The notes: generated by a model from the letters alone, not told the origin. Numbered from the stretch's first letter, positions 1-13,032 are shown. The stretch: DNA of 64,000 bases from Pyrenophora tritici-repentis (GCF_003171515.1 NC_089394.1:682001-746000); one strand, 5' to 3'. Program-made: numbers and translations.

Positions 1-226
1 GTCCTTATCAGACGGGGACCAAGCTTCCTTTACCCAGACCCGTCGAGCCAAAATAATACAAACCCACCGTGACGCGCTTCTTCTATGCTCCATTGAGTAT
101 TGCCCCTCGTCTTCTTGTCTATTCTGTTTATACGCCTACTATACACGCTCCACATTCTATCCTGCAGATGCAACACTGTACAAGACTGCAATAACACCTC
201 CTCTTTTATACCCAACACCCACCATC

Positions 227-2836
227 ATGGCCGTCTCACCCACCACCCAGCCTGTAGAGGCTCAGAAAGTAAACACTACTACTGCCGCTGCCACCACTAC
301 CACCGCAACCACCACCACCAACAATGCTGCCGCTGCCCCAAGGAAACGGAGAAGAAGAGCTCCCGCTACTGGAGCTACTGACGACTGCTTTGCTTGCAAG
401 AAGCGTCAAGTAAAGTGCGATCGACGCCGTCCGTACTGCGGTCAGTGTGTCGAGATCGGCAAGGAATGCTCTGGATACCGCACCACTCTCACATGGGGTG
501 TTGGAGTAGCCAGCCGTGGAAAGCTTCGAGGCATGTCTCTGCCCATTGCAAAGTCGCCCCCATCCACTGCCACACAGGAGCCCAAATCACAACGGATCAA
601 CTCTGTAGTCTCCACCAGCACATCCTCGTCCAGCAGTGCTCAGCAAGATCAACATCACTTCAACACCAGGGCTAGCATAGACTTTGGCGCACCATCCCCA
701 AGGAGTCCCACAAGTCCCATGTATTCCGCACCACAGGATTACCAATACTACAGCCCGACCAGTCCAATCCCTATCCCAACTCCTTCGCCCTCAATGTCAT
801 TTCCCATGCAACATCACAGGGATCATTTTGAGTTCCTACATCCCCAGGCTTCCAAGTTCAGGCATCACCAACCACACAGAGGTCCTCTTCAACGACTACA
901 AACCACTCTTCATGTTCCTCTAGACGACTATGGCATGTCTGCCTCGACTGCCTCATTGGGCACATATAGCGATAGCGACTTTCCCTCACCAAGCGAGTTT
1001 CCCAACACCCCAGTCGACGAATACCCCTTTGCCGACCCGTCAATGCCTCGCTACCCATCCTTTGACCACGCGCCCATGAGCTCCTTGGACAACTACTTTC
1101 TCCATGAGGCCCCACGTTCATTGCCCATGGGCGACGACATGAGCTCGAGCGTAAGCTCAGACCAAAGTATACACGACTATCCTGAAGTCAGCACAGCCCC
1201 GCAAAGTATGGGCCCCGTTACATTTCAAGATGTGTTTGTGGAGGGAGAGATGAGCTCGAGTTTCAACGGCTTCCAACCCGGTTTCTCCTTTCTCCCATCG
1301 GAGGGTATGTCTTCCTATGGCTCTGGCCCCCTGTCTCAAGACGTTCTGTCGCTCACCACTTCTATTCCTCAGAGCCTTACCATCACTTCGCCCCTTTCCC
1401 CGCGGATGCTATACCTTCTGGACTACTACGACAGATTTATATGCCCGGTGCTGGTGGCTTTTGATAGCCACAACAACCCCTACCGGATGCACATCATCCA
1501 GCTGGCCATGCAGAATGAGGAGCTGCAAAACGCCATCGGCGCTCTGGCCACGAACAACATGCGCATGCGAGGAGGTATTGAAGGACGCCGATTGAGCGTT
1601 CCTCACGATACCCGACTCATCCCAGCACATGCCTACTCGGAAATGACTGCCCGAGAACTGCGCGAAATGCATGGCGAAGCAACCGATGAAGAGAAGCACT
1701 ACAAGGCCAACTCCATCGCTCTACTCAACAAGAAGCTAGTCGACTTTGACGGTTCGCAGGACGACTCTGTCCTAGCTACGCTTCTTATCCTCTGCCTCTT
1801 CCACGTCTGCGATTCTGGCTTCACAAAGTTCAAGACCCAGCTCGCTGGTGTACAGAAGCTTCTGAGTCTGCGGGATAGAACAGTTCAATCAGAATTTGTC
1901 GGATGGATCGAGACCTTCTTTACTTGGTTCGATGTCATGACCGCTGCAGTCAACGACCGAGAAATCGAGGTCCGCGGCGATTCCCTTGACATGATGAACT
2001 TGAGCGCCAACTTGGGCTCAATGGAACACCACTCTGGTTGTGAAGGGCGGCTCTTCAAACTCATTGCGCGGCTCGGAAGACTCAACTTGCTCAGTCAGAA
2101 TCGACCTGTACGCGATGATGACGAGACACCCACTTCATCCCCTCGATCGAAGAAGGCAAAAGACTTTTATTCTTTTAGCTTTGACAATATAGACGGCAGC
2201 GATTGGGCCACACCTATTGCCGAAGCACGAGATCCCTTTTCATCCGCACACGACGATGCCCGCTCCGAGTTCTGGAAGGAGTGGAACGATCTACGGAACA
2301 GACTTCAAGAGTGGGAGTTTCCCTCACCCGGTGACATGCAATCAACATCTTGCGAGGCTACATCTTCCATGCTCGCCATGTCTCCCGAACAAGCAGCACT
2401 TCTCCACATCAGCGAGAGCTTCCGCTATGCAGCGCTTCTCTACACTGAGCGTCTAGCACAACCCACTCTCCCTGCATCGTCTCTCAACTTCCAGAACCTG
2501 GTCTCACAGGGTCTATACCACATCTCGCAAATCGGCATCACAAGCTGTGTCAACAAATTCCTCCTCTGGCCACTGTTCATTGTGGGCACAGAGTGTGTGG
2601 ATCCCGAGCACCGTGCTGTTGTACGACAGCGTTGTGTTGAAATCCAACGCGAGAGCGGCTTTTTCAACAACCTCAGCGGGCTCGAAGTTCTCGAGCGTGT
2701 GTGGCGTGAGGATGACGAGTGGACCGACGGCGATATTCAGATTCCCCGACAAAACGGCCCTTTTAGCACAGTGCAACATCCCTTCCGGTGGAGGAGAGCC
2801 ATGGACCGCATGGATGGCGAGTACATTGTTCTTTGA
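227..2836 (+). CDS. Zn2Cys6 fungal transcription factor
   Basis: Uninterrupted 869-codon frame from the first ATG. A Thr/Ala-rich N-terminus and a basic patch (PRKRRRR, about residues 38-44) precede a Zn2Cys6 binuclear cluster with Cys at 54, 57, 64, 71, 74 and 81 (C-x2-C-x6-C-x6-C-x2-C-x6-C). A long Ser/Pro/Gln-rich, probably disordered middle follows, and from about residue 380 a helical region starting PRMLYLLDYYDRF that looks like the fungal-specific factor domain type 2. Zn2Cys6 proteins bind CGG-type DNA sites in the nucleus; the regulon cannot be told from the sequence. The conserved stretch just after the cluster (TLTWGVGVASRGKLRG) should make an ortholog search easy. No intron is needed. 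Neighbours give no functional clue. Confidence 0.93.
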   Translation: MAVSPTTQPVEAQKVNTTTAAATTTTATTTTNNAAAAPRKRRRRAPATGATDDCFACKKRQVKCDRRRPYCGQCVEIGKECSGYRTTLTWGVGVASRGKLRGMSLPIAKSPPSTATQEPKSQRINSVVSTSTSSSSSAQQDQHHFNTRASIDFGAPSPRSPTSPMYSAPQDYQYYSPTSPIPIPTPSPSMSFPMQHHRDHFEFLHPQASKFRHHQPHRGPLQRLQTTLHVPLDDYGMSASTASLGTYSDSDFPSPSEFPNTPVDEYPFADPSMPRYPSFDHAPMSSLDNYFLHEAPRSLPMGDDMSSSVSSDQSIHDYPEVSTAPQSMGPVTFQDVFVEGEMSSSFNGFQPGFSFLPSEGMSSYGSGPLSQDVLSLTTSIPQSLTITSPLSPRMLYLLDYYDRFICPVLVAFDSHNNPYRMHIIQLAMQNEELQNAIGALATNNMRMRGGIEGRRLSVPHDTRLIPAHAYSEMTARELREMHGEATDEEKHYKANSIALLNKKLVDFDGSQDDSVLATLLILCLFHVCDSGFTKFKTQLAGVQKLLSLRDRTVQSEFVGWIETFFTWFDVMTAAVNDREIEVRGDSLDMMNLSANLGSMEHHSGCEGRLFKLIARLGRLNLLSQNRPVRDDDETPTSSPRSKKAKDFYSFSFDNIDGSDWATPIAEARDPFSSAHDDARSEFWKEWNDLRNRLQEWEFPSPGDMQSTSCEATSSMLAMSPEQAALLHISESFRYAALLYTERLAQPTLPASSLNFQNLVSQGLYHISQIGITSCVNKFLLWPLFIVGTECVDPEHRAVVRQRCVEIQRESGFFNNLSGLEVLERVWREDDEWTDGDIQIPRQNGPFSTVQHPFRWRRAMDRMDGEYIVL

Positions 2837-3979
2837 TTACTCGCGACGGCTTGCTGGTTTCGAGCTTTGACGTATACGCGAGCATATGTTCTTATTTCAT
2901 TGGTTCTTACTTTTCATACGAAGCTTACGACGGACGGCGAAAATACGCGCACGAATATGTTATGATATAGGCTATGGGATTATTATGTGGGTCATTATTG
3001 GTGGGTAAAAGGGCACCTAAAGTTTTCGGCTCTTTTCTAGTAATCTGTGGTATTATCTGTAGTTTGTAAGATGTTTTATGCAACAATGAATCATTCAATC
3101 GATGAAAGCCCAACAAATACAAGACATTTCCCTCATCAGTCTCTCCATCTTCCCATGTGAACACAATAAGCAGCCCCACGCGAGGCTGCACGAGCAACGA
3201 ACATGCAACCCCTCTGTCCCCAGCCCAAGCAGCTCAACCCAACACAGCGGGTCACAAGTGCCGTTGCACTGCACCCCTAGGCAAAGCAAATCTCACACCA
3301 ACAAACCCAGCCAACTCACCGGTTTTTTCTTCTCTCGTAGCAGTTCACAGTAAACGCCCGATCCTGCCCTTCGCACAAGCACGACATATGCAGACGCAGA
3401 TGCGTTTTTGATTGCATAACGGTAATTCCATCATCCCGCCTTGCGTATATTAAACCCCCCCGAAAACTCCACCCAACTAAAACGCCGCCTTTACAAAAAA
3501 AACCCACATGTACCCAACCCATGGCACGTGCCCCACACCGTCTCAACATCGATATCGTCATGATCCAGACAATTTAGCACATGCTGCCTCCGTCTGCAAA
3601 GAAAATAAGGGCAGGGAAAACAGTCCGCGGAACGCAACGTTGTGTGTGATGGAAGCTGACACTTCAGCTCACCTGCACCACTGCATTCTGCATTCTGCCT
3701 TGCACCCAAAAACGCCATGCTCACACAAGACCAAGGCGCCCGAAAGCGGTATCGCTGGATGATGCAACTCGCAGCTGATGGTATCCCCCGATCGGCATGG
3801 TGGCCCCTTGGAATCTGCCGTGCATGTATGTGTAGTATAGTGTGCATAGACTAAGTTGCTCGTACCTCGCGTTTTACCCACGTACGTGAAGCAACGAGAC
3901 AGAAATGCAGGGAGGAGTGTAAGTATGTACAACACATGACACAAAACGGCACACGAAACGGCACTCTGCTTCTCTCTTT

Positions 3980-3995
3980 CTGTCTGTCTGTCTGT
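3980..3995. repeat. CTGT microsatellite
   Basis: Four perfect CTGT units inside a pyrimidine-rich tract. Confidence 0.85.
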
Positions 3996-4064
3996 TCTGT
4001 CTATCCAGGGGGGAAGGATACCCCTCCTTCCCCTACATTCAGTACCATGGTCCTACATCATCCA

Positions 4065-4090
4065 CACTACATTACACTACACTACACTAC
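4065..4090. repeat. CACTA short tandem repeat
   Basis: About five CACTA/CATTA units next to C-rich runs. It is a simple repeat, not a CACTA transposon end: no inverted partner was found. Confidence 0.8.
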
Positions 4091-7000
4091 CCCCTCACTC
4101 CCCTGAAAAAAAACCCCCTCACCATCCGCATCAATTACGTCAAGTTTCAGCACCACACAACCAAGTGTCGCGTGCGCGCCAGCGGCGGATGAAGGCGGAC
4201 GGAAACACGTACAGTAAAGTGAAAAAGGGTTCTTGGCTTGATTTTAGTGAGTTTGGCCAAGTTCGGAGCTGCGGAGCTGGGGGGTTGGTGGTTTGGTGGG
4301 TGACGCGAACGCGGGGCAGAGAGCTGGATTCGGGGACGCCGGTTAGAGGGGGGTACCTGCTGTGCTGTGCTCTGGGTGGGTGGGTGGTTGGCTGGCGGTT
4401 AGATATGTAGGGGGTTAGGTGGTCGATCAGGGACCCGTTGCAGATGGTGTGTTATGCCATGATTGGTATTTCTTTTTTGATCGAACGTTGTGGTTTTTTG
4501 TCGTCGTCGTTATGATGATGATGATAGAGGGGCAGGAGTATTTCACCGGCTTGGTACTGGGAATTTCCGGGAAAAAAATGTGTTTATTTTCTCATGTTTG
4601 TGGACTCGGAGTCGTTTATTTTCCTTGTGATAACAATGACAAGACGTGGATGCATGTACGTAGGCGAGGGCCGAGGTTGAATAAGAGTGGCAAAGGGTCT
4701 CAGTGTTGATCGTAACCATAATTTGGGTTAGAGCTTTCTTCTCATTCGCTACCCAGGTGTGCGACTTTTTTGTTTTGCGCCCTCTCTCCGGTATTATTAT
4801 TCTTCATGCAAGTACAAACGGAGATCGGCGGAGATCTCTCCCAGGTACGGAGGAGATCAGGACCCTGGTGTGTAACCTAGATGCTACTGCTTGTACCTAT
4901 TTTCAAACCACACTCTTCATGCAAACAATACATTTGTTGGTCTTGGAGGGCACGCTGCCAATTGCCCTTTTCCATCAAACGTCCGCCCCCTGGTTACATA
5001 TTGTACACACCACAAAAGCGTCCCGGGGTGGAATCCGCAATTGCGGGGCCCTCTCCACGACTATGAGCGAGCGAGGGACGGCTAACCTGTTACTCACCGA
5101 AATATGGAGGGGCTACAATTCATGCGAACGGGAAAACAGTCCAACTAGAACATATTCAGCTGCAATAGGCGTCAACTAGCTACCCCACGCCCTTGTTGAA
5201 GGCGGCCCTAGTCCTGGCCCCGACAAAGGGTGGCTGAATTGAGGAAGGGCCCTCCGAGGGACCCCATCGTCATTGCATTGTTGAGCTAATCGAGACAATC
5301 TCCGTGTTTGCATGGCACCGCACGCCCATTTACACACTCACGACCTATTGACGACGACGATTGGGAAAACATGGCAATACCAATTGAAACGAGTCAAGGG
5401 TGCAGTTGCCGGTAATCAGCGCTGAAACCCGGTGTAGGCAGATATTGGCTGGTCATTTTCTACGGGAGCCAATAGCGTAGACGAACGTGTGACGAGCCAA
5501 AATAGTTTCATATTGTAAGGAAGATATGGCATATTCGGCAACTATAACCCCACGGGCCGACCGAGGGGGCTTTGGTTACAGCATATAGTCTGCTAACTAT
5601 ACACTATTGTTAGTAGCCTGCGAAGATCGTCAACACTTGACCTTGGGGCTGGCAAACGACGCGTTGTGTATGGATGGTACTCGGATACGCAGGAACCGCC
5701 TAAGCTGTCACAAGCCTTGGACTGACTAACACAAGCGACGGCTGTAATACCTAATCCGGTATAGACGGTCGTAGAGGGGGCACGTTCGCAACTCCGTATT
5801 TCCATCTGGGCACCGTTTCGCATGTGATTGATGATCCGCGGGGGGGAAGGCGTCCGGCAACGATATGGCGCTTAAGCTAGCCTTTTGGTTTTTTAGATTT
5901 CGGAAGGAATTGCGGAAGCGAGGTTACGATAGTTTGGTAGAGGACCGTGTGCTTCATCTCAAAGGCATTGACGTTGTTGCGTCTTAGATGCGTACGCTTG
6001 TGGCTCGCGTGCGTAAGGCGTCACGCAAGATCTCGGAGCGGGCCATTGTAAGAGATCCCAGAAGGGCCGAATGTGGCTCGGTGGTGGCAGTGGTGGTGTG
6101 TGGGTAGATGTGTGGCGGCTGTGCCGTGTGGATGGACACAGCCGTTGTCATTGGACGGGAACTTGGCAAATGGTGACGTTGTGGCTGAGGACAAAAAAGC
6201 AGATAACGTGAAGCCGTGACAGAGTTGGACGACTCGCGACGCATTCGGCATCTCCGCTTACAAAACGACAACCTACCTAGGCACGCACGTGTGTGTGCCA
6301 TTCGGAGCTGACAAGATGCAAGGCGCTCGGAGTATCCCATCTGTCGGTATGCGCGAGAAAAGCATAGCTGGCTATGCTATGGTTATTGTAATAACAACAT
6401 CTGCATAGCTGATAGCACAAAAGCCAGCTCAACTGTATTCTGTGGGCTCTTTGTCGTAAATAATCTTCTTGAGTTCTCCAACAGTCTAATTCCAACCAAA
6501 GACCAGCACCGGGCATCATGTCCGCTCTCGGTTTCTCCAGCAAACTTGGTTGAATCCACCACCGTGCTTTCACCTTTGCTCATTCAGCAACGAGTCCATA
6601 TCACGCAATTGCATCATTCCAGCCCCCTACATCATCATACGCGTGTATCTACCCATTATCATCCACTTGCTTCCCACAAAAATCCTCCGGCCCGCCCACC
6701 CTATGCGGCTACCCATTTTCCTCTATTCCCGCCGACGTGCACTGACCAATTGTACAAAAAAAACTTTAGAATCCCACGGCGATACTTGAAGAAAAAAACG
6801 CTCAGGCCCTCTTTCCGTCTTCATTCTCGCGTAGATATTTGATGATTTTCCGTCCGTTCATTCTTCGTGTTCTTATCAGACGGTGGAGCCACGAGAGGTC
6901 TGAGCGTTACGCACGCAATGCTTTGGTGCATTTGCTCGTGCTCAACAACCTGGGAATGAATCCCTTGTAGATTGCAGAAGTGGGCTTCCCGAGGTTCTGC

Positions 7001-7110
7001 CCTACGCATGATTGATTGTACCACCTGGGCAGGGCCGAGTTTTCTCGTCATAGGGCGTCCGGGCAATGCGTTGTTGCCAACACAACATCGATATGAAGTC
7101 GATCAGCTCG

Positions 7111-7132
7111 AGGCGAGGCGAGGCAAGGCGAG
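7111..7132. repeat. AGGCG short tandem repeat
   Basis: Four AGGCG/AGGCA units in tandem, in non-coding sequence. Confidence 0.7.
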
Positions 7133-8360
7133 ACCCTTTGAACAGCGAAAATAAGACGGACCGTAACGACAGCCCCGCTGATTTGCAAGATGCATCTCGT
7201 GAGACGATCTAGCACGTAAACCTCTGTAGTCCATGGCATCTACAGAATGTTCAGTTTGACGTCCAGCGCCGCAACCGCCAAAGCGGCCGTGAACACATGA
7301 TCCCCATGAAATAGACGCAAAGCACGCCACACCGCCTTCCGCTCACCATAACACCAACAAAACTATTACCCACATGAAGATTCCACAATCCCTCTGTCCC
7401 ACATGAATCCAGCACGACACACTTAGGCCGCGGCTTCAAGACGGTCCATCGGCGCAATACTATTCCGCCTAGAAAGCCCAGACCACCCCGCCTATCCAGC
7501 TACACTAACCCCAGAAGAGTCAACTCACAGCCAAACCCCCATGCGACCAGGGACCCCCCCCCAGCCAACCCTGCTCGAGCTAGGATAAGCTCCTCCAAGC
7601 GCTCGTCAACGACCACAATACCCGTTAGCCACGTTAGGAGTTCCGTCTAACTACACTAGCGCACCGAATGTTCGATTCAAGAATCGATGAACATGGGGCT
7701 ATTGGGTGTGGGTGGTTGGTCGCGCCAGGTTCTCGTCTTGCATGTCAAAGGCCGAACCGGGGACGGAGCGAGATTCCATCTTGGGCGCAAGGCTGTGCAG
7801 ATTACAAGTGGCAGATATGTGGCCGCGGCAAAGTTAACCCGTTTGTGGGTAAGCTGCGGGCTGGGTGTGTGGTGCGAAGGTGATTGGGAGCAGGCAGTGG
7901 GAAAGATGTGAGGGGCCATTGGGGGTCTAGGTAGGTTTGATCTGTATGGTTTGGAAGATAGTGGTAGTGGTGGGTGATCGTTGATCGACAGGTATAGCGA
8001 GGCTGGTTCTAGATCTTGAATAGTGGATATGTGTGTGTGAAAATGGTTGAACAGTCATGAGCATGTTTTGGATGATCTAGATGGTTCAAGCACTGTCAAA
8101 ATCGTGCAGTCATGCAACCAGATTGGTGTCCCTTGTCACAATTACAATTGCAGCGTCAGTGAGTGGGTTGGTACCGGTAAGGCTACCAACGTTATGTAGG
8201 TAAGATAGTGGAGTAAAGCAACAGTAACGCACTGCACAGCAAACGCACAGCAAAGTAACAATTGATGTCTCGTCCCCGTCTCAACACCTCTCACTTCAAA
8301 CCCCCCGTCCCTGACTTTACTCAAAGTTGATCCACCTACACACACCCTACACATCTCCAA

Positions 8361-8382
8361 GCCCAATCCAAGCCCAATCCAA
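8361..8382. repeat. 11-bp tandem duplication
   Basis: GCCCAATCCAA occurs twice in perfect tandem just before the CA microsatellite. Confidence 0.8.
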
Positions 8383-8390
8383 GCCCCCTT

Positions 8391-8392
<2 letters not shown>

Positions 8393-8422
<30 letters not shown>
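8393..8422. repeat. CA dinucleotide microsatellite
   Basis: Fifteen perfect CA units in the gene-poor stretch. Confidence 0.95.
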
Positions 8423-8429
<7 letters not shown>

Positions 8430-10380
8430 CTAACCCCTCATTACCTTCGTACCTGAATCCCCCCCCCCTCCACATAACCACAAAACATAGCTCCCACCAC
8501 GACCCCTTGCACCAAACCCCTCTGCGTAACTTTCCAGACCACCGCGCCCACCCTCACCCCCTCCTCCATCTCCTGCATGCGGCAACCGCCACACCCATGT
8601 CTCCTCCGAATGCGCCCCAACTACCTACGCCCATTATGCTCCTCTCGTACTAGACATAATTCTCATACAAGCCTAGGTACTGTAGGTACCTCGTAACTGC
8701 ACTGCACCTGCACTGTACTGCGCTGCACGCCTCTTTGCATGGACATGTACAGTACGGTGCGCTTGTAATTGGTTGGTTGTAGCTGCAGCATGGAACCGGG
8801 TAGCTTTAATCGATAGCTCGGTTCGGTGCTTTAGTTTTCATGCAACGGGGGGTTGTGCCTGCTTTCTCCGTTCCTCCTCCGTTCGTCTGTATCCCGGGTT
8901 TTTGTAGTTTGCGGTGCTTACACATAACTTGCATTTTGCTCACACCGCAAGTAGGTAAGACAGGTAGGTAAGACTGAACTAACTAACCTACCACCCCTGA
9001 CATCTCCCCTATTCTCTTTCAAACATACACATGAAGCATAGCATGGCATAGCATCCTTCTCCCACAAGCGTACAGCACAGTCCAAACTCCTATCCCCACA
9101 CTTCCTTCATTCCTTCCAGCGTGCGATGCAGCCCTCCATACAGTACAATCCTGCACAGAAATCCATCCCACATCCCCCATCTAAATCGTCGATGGCCCCC
9201 AAGCCCCCTCAACGCCACAGCCACAGTAGCGGATTGCCTCGGCAAATGTCGGTGCAGGTATCCGGATACGGATGGCTTGTTGGCTGCCTTAGCTGGTCAA
9301 GTTGACACCACGCTTAGGAACGGGCAATGCAGGTTGAATCACAGCGGAGTAAAGGCAAGGCGTGGGGTCTTTGTGCTTCGCGTCATGTTCTGGAAGGTTT
9401 ATCAGACTTGCTAGACTATGTTTTGTTGGTTGACTGTTGTTGTGGTGAGACGGTTGTGGTAGGTAGGGAGTGGGATGTGCGTCTGTGCGGGTGCCGGGGG
9501 TGTGGGGACCGGGGTAGGTAGTATAGATGGTTTATGAGTGTTGAGTGTTGTTTCGGTATGAGGGGAAAGACTTCAGGATTGTGTGATTGAGGGGTAAGAA
9601 CAGTGTTTGCTTTGAAAAGTTTTACCTAGGGAGGGAGTAACTTGCTTGCGTGATTCCAAGTCATTGTTTGCTTCACCTCTCATCTCTCATTTTCATCATT
9701 CAACACCACCAACACCTACACAAACCCTTACCAAAACCCCCACCATGCACATCATCCCCCTCCCCTCTGCACAACCGCTTCCAAGCACCCGCGACTCCGA
9801 CCCAAAAATAAGCCATCCGTTTGCCGGCCCAACCATCTAACTCAGGAAGGTGTATAACAGATAGGCCAAACGCGGATAAAACCGTCATCCTCCCGAACCC
9901 GGTACCGTACCTGTTTCGCATCCGTGCAGTTGCAGCGACACAGAAACGTAGCTCCGAGCGAAAATAGGCTGCGTTTACAGAGACCAGACCAGGACAGGGA
10001 GTGGGTAGGGGGGGGCATGGAGAGGGAATGGGATGGGTGTACCCGGGAAGGAAGGCGGGATAACGGGCTGAAAGCAGGAGAAGCCAAGGATTTTCTTTCG
10101 CTAAGAACAACACCTAACGCTGCACCACGCCTTCGGAGCTTTGTTTGACGTGAGTAGTAGGTTATGCAACTTGGAGGGGGGTAAGCGAAGCGAGATATGC
10201 GGTTAATGGGTTGCGTTGGCGGTCTGTCTCTCACACTCTACTCTCTCGTATACTGTATGTTGGTCCGAACATGGCTCCATTGTTTTACTTCGTATCTGAA
10301 ATTTGGTCTTTATGCTTACTTGCTGGGGCTACGCAACACACACCTATCCATCCACACACACACAATCGTGTTCCACTTTC

Positions 10381-12723
10381 CTACTCGGCCATGTCTTCCG
10401 CTTCCTCCTCTTTGTAGCTAACGCGCGCCGTGGCCCTACCAGACTTCTTCCGTGTGGCATCAGAGCGTGCATTTCGCTTCTGTACAGCAGGAGCCTCGTC
10501 TTCCGTCCTTACATCGCTAAGTGGAGGCGAGCTAAGCTGATCGTCGTCTTCGTCAGAAGCCGAGGGCGTGGGCACGGACTTTGGTGCTGCCTTCTTCTTG
10601 GTTGGTTTGGCTGCTGCCCGCTTAGCCGGCGTAGCCTTCTTTGCTGGTGCCTTGATGGGCGTTTGCTCTTCGTCGAGTGGACCTGCTTCGCTCGTCACAG
10701 ACGCCGCGTCAGCTGCCGTCTTACGCTTCTTCTTTGCAGGTGTGGCGGCGTTCTCTGTTTTTGTCTTGATGATGCGTTTTGGGGGTCTGAGCCAGTCCTC
10801 CATGCCTGGAGGCCAGTATACTCGTCCCTCTGGTCCTCCCATACCTACTTCTTCGTCAGGGACTATTGGAGGAGGCTTCTCTTCTTCCTCTTCCTCTTCC
10901 GTTTTCACATCCAGCTCCTCGAGTTCATTCTTCTTCTTCCTGCTCTTCTTTGCCGCCTTCTTGGACTTGGGCTTCCACGGTCTATTCTCATCTTGTCGTG
11001 TATGGGGAATAATATCGTTGAAAGTCTCAAAGCCGGGAAGTTTAAAAGTTCGCATGAGTTCAAACACAGCCTGCTCCTTGTCCTTTGCCTCGATCATCAG
11101 ATCCATGGTATCAGGACATGGAGGGAATGTCATGACACGCGGTGAATGCTTTCTCCGCGTTGTGCGAGTGATGGCAGCCGGCGTTGGTTCAGAGTAATGC
11201 ATCTTGGGCGTGATCTTCTTCTTGTGCCATGTCTCAAGAATACGCGGGTAGAGTTCCATAATATCCTTGGTACCCTCGCGAATCTGAGTCTCGTCGAAAA
11301 TGATGTTGTGATGGTGATAATCAAGCACAAATGGAATGTTGAGCTCCTCGCACAGAGGCAGTAACTCATGCACCGACCAGACAACATCGTCGTTCTCAAG
11401 TACCAGACGGTTCTTGACGCCCTGAGGAAGTCTGACATAGTTCTCCTTGAATCTTTCAATGGCAGCTGGCTTGTCGCCATATGCTCCACCCAGATGCATA
11501 ATCATGACAGCATCTCGATTCTGCTGCTCTGGAAGCTTCAGGAGTGACAGCATCTCATCGTGATACTCCAAATCACGCATCGCATTGTCGATGACCTGCT
11601 TGCGTGGCGAGCCCAACTGCGTAAATTGGCCTGGATGCGTCGTCACACGATGACCCAGCTCTCCAATTACTTTGCCAACTTCATGCAGCGTATCAGCAGC
11701 AAACGGTTCCAGCTTGTAGCCATACTCGTCATGGCTGGCAAATGGAAACATTTCGCTGCTCAAACGCATAAACTTGATACCGTACTTGTCGTTCCAGCGC
11801 ACCATCTTGATGATATCGCGGGTATTGGCGAGACCAATTTCCTCAACATACTTCATACCCCGCCCGACGTCGGCCGGCTGCTGCTTGTCAGGGCGATTCT
11901 TAGTGGCATGCTCAGGTTGGGAGGGGTCTTTCAGGGGATGGCGATGTTCGATGATGCTCGCAATCCGACATGTTCTGGAACTGAAGACGGGAGGATTCGC
12001 ATAGCGGAGATACGTATTGAGACAAGCCTACATGCACGCTCGTTAGTTTAAATTAACAGGTACCCGCAGCACACATACATAACCCAATCGCCCTTTCCAT
12101 GGAAGAGGAAGGTATTCGGAGTTGACAGGTGGGGGTCGAGACAAGGCTTCCTTGACCTCTTGCTCCTCATCTTCTCCGGCCTCCAGGCCGTCGGCGTCGT
12201 CTGGATCGCCAGGCACCCCGGCGCTGACTGCAGGGGCAATGGCGCTCTCAGCGGCTCCGACCGCGTTATCATCCTCTTCCACTTTGACCTGCTGCGCACC
12301 TGCCTTCTTTCGCTTGTTCTTTGCAGTAGTGGCGACAGAGGCTACACCGTTTGCTTTAGGCCAATCGCCGATGGCTGATGATGGAAGCACCTTGTCTTCC
12401 GTGGTTTCATCTGAAATGAGACTGGTGTCTTTTGCAACGCCATTGCTGACCGGAGACTTCAGAATCGAGTTGAGAGGGGCGTCTTCGTGTCCATCAAGCG
12501 ACGCCCGTAACGCCGTGACGCTATCGAGTATGTCGGGATTGAGATTAGGGACCGTCTTCTCTGCTTTGCCCGCACGACTCGACTGGCGACGCGGTGGCTT
12601 TGAGACGTTTGACGGAAGAGGCACTTCTGTTTTGCGCATCTGGGTCCGATCAATCAAAGGAGGACCGTCTGTCACAGGCGCCGCAGCAGTAGCTACTGCC
12701 GACCTCTTTCGTTTGGGGGGCAT
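10381..12723 (-). CDS. uve1: UV-damage endonuclease (UVDE/Uve1)
   Basis: Two exons: 12723-12079 and 12027-10381. A 51-bp intron (12028-12078, GTATGT..TAG) separates ..WKGRLGY from ACLNTYLRYANP.., giving 763 residues. UVDE is a TIM-barrel, metal-dependent endonuclease that nicks 5' of cyclobutane dimers and (6-4) photoproducts, starting excision repair independent of NER. The core shows family motifs HPGQF, MHLGGAYG, LENDD, LDYHHHN and KMHYSEP. The first about 200 residues and last about 200 are low-complexity and lysine-rich, with nuclear-localisation-like MPPKRKR at the start. An in-frame upstream ATG at 12828 would add 35 residues resembling a mitochondrial presequence. A TATATAA lies between the two ATGs at 12757-12763. 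The transposon's left end is about 300 bp upstream. Confidence 0.96.
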
Positions 12724-13032
12724 TGTGAGAAGACACGAGGGCACACTCGAAGTGGGTATATAAGCCGGCACTCGAAAGGGTGTTCGGAATGCGACACGAA
12801 GGCTGATGCAGTGGAAAGAGCGTAGCATGTGCTCGAAACTCAAATGATGTCGCCGCACTTAAACAGCATAAGTAATGAGAAGGGGCTGAAACCTGCGATT
12901 TGCGCTGCCCACGCCATGCTGGGTGGCTAACGCGTCGAGCTCGCGAAGACGTCATTGACAATTGAAGTTTGTGTTATGACGGCTGGTGTTTGTTCGATCG
13001 GCTCCCGATCATAGCGCGATCGCCCGTCATTA

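Larger units (their letters stand above)
2837..10380. other. 7.5-kb gene-poor convergent intergenic region
   Basis: It lies between the 3' ends of the transcription factor and UVE1, so it is not a shared promoter. Frames here are short (at most about 158 codons), compositionally biased, and lack recognisable domains or spliceable partners. The DNA holds microsatellites, pyrimidine runs and small tandem repeats. I saw no terminal inverted repeats, transposase remnant or RNA gene. Unrecognised small spliced genes or a long non-coding RNA cannot be excluded. Confidence 0.6.

Noticed and set aside
4703..5179. 158-codon frame in the gene-poor region
   Set aside because: No ATG start, no domain, no plausible partner exon. 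Kept only as part of the intergenic description.
10303..11197. 209- and 280-codon plus-strand frames opposite UVE1
   Set aside because: Low-complexity translations of the UVE1 Lys/Glu-rich tail read on the other strand.
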